Source: Flavobacterium sp.
GTDB lineage: Bacteria; Bacteroidota; Bacteroidia; Flavobacteriales; Flavobacteriaceae
Assembly: GCA_025351785.1 (NCBI GenBank)
Contig: JANXVF010000024.1
Span: forward strand, 1-54,093
Direction of reading: 5' to 3'
Length of the DNA stretch: 54,093 nt
Part shown: positions 52,030-54,093 of the stretch, piece after piece
Layout of the letters: every line of letters begins with the position of its first letter
Position numbering within the stretch: the stretch's first letter is position 1
Made by a program: the position numbers and the translations under genes
The notes under the pieces: model-generated
What the model was told of the DNA's origin: nothing
Database searches by the model: none
What the model saw: only the letters and a program-made list of their open reading frames with translations

Positions 52030-54093
52030 ATGAAAAACAAAATTTACTTTATTTTTCTTTTTTCTTTAGCCATTTGGCTAACGACAATCACTAGTGCAAT
52101 AGCCAAAGACAGCACTAATTTGAGTAAAACTGTCAAATATGTGCACAAATCAGGCAGTTCTAATAAAAATACTGTTGCAGTTCCAGCACTAACTTTTACT
52201 ATCGATAATGTGGTGTACGAAGTTAAAACCAGTACTACAGTAAAAGTTGGAATAAGTTCGTCTGCAATGGGAACAATTAATATTCCATCAACAGTTACTA
52301 ATGCTGGCATTACATATACTGTTAACGAAATTGGTACTGGCGCTTTTGCTTATACTTTTATTGCTGATATTACTCTACCTAACACAGTATTATCAATAAG
52401 TGCAAGTGCATTTTCAGATTGTTATGCATTAAATTTTGTCTTAATTGGCAATTCAGTAACTACTATTGGCACGGGAGCATTTTTGAATTGTGCTAGTTTA
52501 ACATCGATTGCTCTTCCAAGCAGCTTAACTACGTTGGGTGCATTGGCTTTTGCTGGTTGTACTAGTTTACAAACTTTTACATCGCCAAATGTTGTGCCTC
52601 CAACAGCACAATCAGATACTTTTTCTGCATTACCCTCAACTGCAACTTTGATAGTTCCATCTGGTAGTGTTGCAGCCTATCAAGTTGCTACTGGTTGGAA
52701 AACTTTTGGAACTATTACAGCGAGTTGTACTGCTCCTACAATTACCGCTTCCACCCCTGCAACTGGTTGCGGAACAGCTGATGTAACACTTTCTGCTACG
52801 CCAAGTGCAGGGACAATACAGTGGTTTACTGCTGCAACAGGAGGAACAGCGATTTCAAGTGGTCCTGGATATACAATTTCGGGCAATGATATAACTCTTA
52901 TTGAACCATCTGCAACTACTACTTTATATGCTCAAGCTATAGATGGTACTTGCATAGGTGCAACAAGAACATCAGTAACGGCAACTATTGGTACAGCTTC
53001 TGAAAACAACAATTTTATAACTGCATGTGACACTTATACTTGGGCAAATAACGGACAAACTTATACTACATCTGGAGTATATATAGGAACAACTGTTAAT
53101 TGCGTTACTGAAAAATTGAGTTTAAGTATTATTCCAAGCTCTAACAATATAACAGTAGTTTCAAGTTGTGGCAGTTATTTTTGGTCAGATACCGAACAAA
53201 CATATTCAACATCAGGTACATACACAGGCACAACGAGTAATTGTGTCACCAAAAAATTAAATTTAACGATAACCTCACCAACTAATTCAACTCAAACTGA
53301 AACAGCTTGTGGTAGTTATACTTGGTTAGTAAACAATCAAACCTACATTTCAAGTGGTACTTATACTGCAACAAAAGATTGTGTTACTACAACTTTGAAT
53401 TTAACAATTATTCCAACAAATAATAATTTTCAGAACGAAACTGCATGTGGTAGTTATACTTGGTCTGCAAACAATCAAACTTATACAGTTGGTGGCACTT
53501 ACACCGCTACAAGCGGCTGTACGGTAACTACGTTAAATTTAACTATTAATCCGAGTAGCACATTTACGCAAACTGAATCAGCTTGTGGTAGTTATACTTG
53601 GTCATTAAATAATCAAACTTATACCACAAGTGGTACTTATTCATATACAAGTGGTTGTAATATTACTTTTTTATATTTAACTATTACACCAAATACTACT
53701 CCTACACAAACTGTAACTGCTTGTGATACATATACTTGGTCTGTCAACAATCAGACTTACACTTCAAGCGGAATATACACATCTACTAACGGCTGTGCTA
53801 CTTCGACTTTAAATTTAACTGTTACGCCATCAACTGATCATGTAACAAATACATCTGCTTGTGGCACTTATACTTGGGCAAACAACGGACAAATTTACAC
53901 AGCATCAGGAACTTATACTGGTTCAACAACCAATTGTGTTACAGAGAAATTAGCATTAACAATTACTCCAATTACCATTTATTCTTCGAATGAAACACAT
54001 TGTGATAGCTATCTTTGGGATATTAACAATACTAATTACACAGCATCAGGTAATTATGAATATACAGACGGATGTACTACTTGGAAATTAGCA
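52030..54093 (+). CDS. Large repetitive surface protein, N-terminal 688 residues (runs off the window)
   Basis: An incomplete secreted protein. Signal peptide (about 1-26), then BspA-type leucine-rich repeats (LRR_5, about 95-205: GTGAFAYTF, SISASAFSDCYALN, IGTGAFLNCASLTSIALP, LGALAFAGCTSLQ), a short Ig-like domain (about 237-325), and from about residue 331 eight repeats of 46-47 residues with the pattern ACGSYTW-x-NNQTYT-x-SGTY-x-C-TLNLTI. Each repeat has two Cys that could form a disulfide. Such architecture is usual for T9SS-exported adhesins, and a sorting domain would be expected beyond the window. The frame is open to the end. The upstream ACTACCC sites suggest control by the neighbouring LuxR-type regulator. 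Confidence 0.88.
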   Translation, partial: MKNKIYFIFLFSLAIWLTTITSAIAKDSTNLSKTVKYVHKSGSSNKNTVAVPALTFTIDNVVYEVKTSTTVKVGISSSAMGTINIPSTVTNAGITYTVNEIGTGAFAYTFIADITLPNTVLSISASAFSDCYALNFVLIGNSVTTIGTGAFLNCASLTSIALPSSLTTLGALAFAGCTSLQTFTSPNVVPPTAQSDTFSALPSTATLIVPSGSVAAYQVATGWKTFGTITASCTAPTITASTPATGCGTADVTLSATPSAGTIQWFTAATGGTAISSGPGYTISGNDITLIEPSATTTLYAQAIDGTCIGATRTSVTATIGTASENNNFITACDTYTWANNGQTYTTSGVYIGTTVNCVTEKLSLSIIPSSNNITVVSSCGSYFWSDTEQTYSTSGTYTGTTSNCVTKKLNLTITSPTNSTQTETACGSYTWLVNNQTYISSGTYTATKDCVTTTLNLTIIPTNNNFQNETACGSYTWSANNQTYTVGGTYTATSGCTVTTLNLTINPSSTFTQTESACGSYTWSLNNQTYTTSGTYSYTSGCNITFLYLTITPNTTPTQTVTACDTYTWSVNNQTYTSSGIYTSTNGCATSTLNLTVTPSTDHVTNTSACGTYTWANNGQIYTASGTYTGSTTNCVTEKLALTITPITIYSSNETHCDSYLWDINNTNYTASGNYEYTDGCTTWKLA
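53020..54093 (+). repeat. Tandem ~140-bp coding repeats in the surface-protein gene
   Basis: Eight successive units of 46-47 codons (138-141 bp), the last truncated by the window end. The units start at (T/S)-A-C-(G/D)-(S/T)-Y and end with a (L)-x-L-T-(I/V) strand. They differ by many substitutions, so they are not a recent amplification. Confidence 0.9.

Noticed and set aside
52044..52886. Minus-strand ORFs inside the surface-protein gene
   Set aside because: Low-complexity antisense of Thr/Ser-rich repeats; the plus frame has a signal peptide and recognisable domains.

Overview
The window looks like chromosome of a Flavobacteriia member of the Bacteroidota, probably Flavobacterium or a close relative. 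The reasons are the low G+C, many upstream -7 boxes of the TAnnTTTG type with a TTG/TTTG about 18-20 bases before, T9SS C-terminal sorting domains, TonB receptors with carboxypeptidase-like N-domains, an ATP synthase cluster without atpD/atpC, and a flavobacterial-type lycopene cyclase. The genus call is an inference from gene content; no rRNA gene is present.

Layout. 1-3.4 kb: a umuC-umuD translesion polymerase pair and a fused SpmA/SpmB membrane protein. 3.7-5.7 kb: tRNA-Leu(CAA) on the minus strand, then prs-rplY. 5.8-10.3 kb (minus): TonB receptor plus SGNH-hydrolase lipoprotein. 10.5-13.2 kb: bacilliredoxin, a small membrane protein, lycopene cyclase and an outer-membrane protein. 13.3-18.7 kb: metal homeostasis, with a DtxR/MntR regulator, an Nramp transporter fused to a universal stress domain, and FeoA-FeoB plus a 41-residue FeoB-associated Cys-rich protein. 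19-22.8 kb: SCO protein, Pif1-like helicase, acyl-CoA thioesterase. 22.8-28.9 kb: the F1Fo ATP synthase operon (atpB-E-F-H, an extra secreted protein, atpA-G). 29.4-34.0 kb: ECF sigma factor, small membrane protein, Spy/CpxP-like protein, MbnP-like and MbnH-like proteins, and a secreted YHYH protein, a set that looks copper related. 34.1-41.6 kb (minus): SDR, TetR, TolC, membrane-fusion protein and RND pump in one direction. 41.8-46 kb: prenyl diphosphate synthase, an unknown protein, and the ftsX-DUF3098-uppP-truB run. 46.1-49.7 kb: an enlarged leuS. 49.8 kb to the end: a membrane TPR-LuxR regulator and the start of a large repetitive surface protein that runs off the window.

The most unusual object is leuS. 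The 1195-residue LeuRS is uninterrupted but carries, in frame, an apparently intact DUF559 (Vsr/MutH-fold) nuclease domain of about 130 residues at the entry of the CP1 editing domain. GC-rich inverted ends bound this cassette, and three short GC-rich palindromic insertions elsewhere in the same gene are also in frame. Two of those are near-identical to each other and resemble the right end of the cassette. This suggests a nuclease-linked palindromic repeat family able to live inside essential genes.

Other structure not explained by genes: three copies of a roughly 180-bp repeat with terminal inverted repeats, a perfectly phased 12 x 21-bp tandem array after atpG, and an identical arrangement of ACTACCC half-sites upstream of both the TPR-LuxR gene and the surface protein. 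In several places a -7 promoter box overlaps the longest-ORF start codon, which moves the start downstream.
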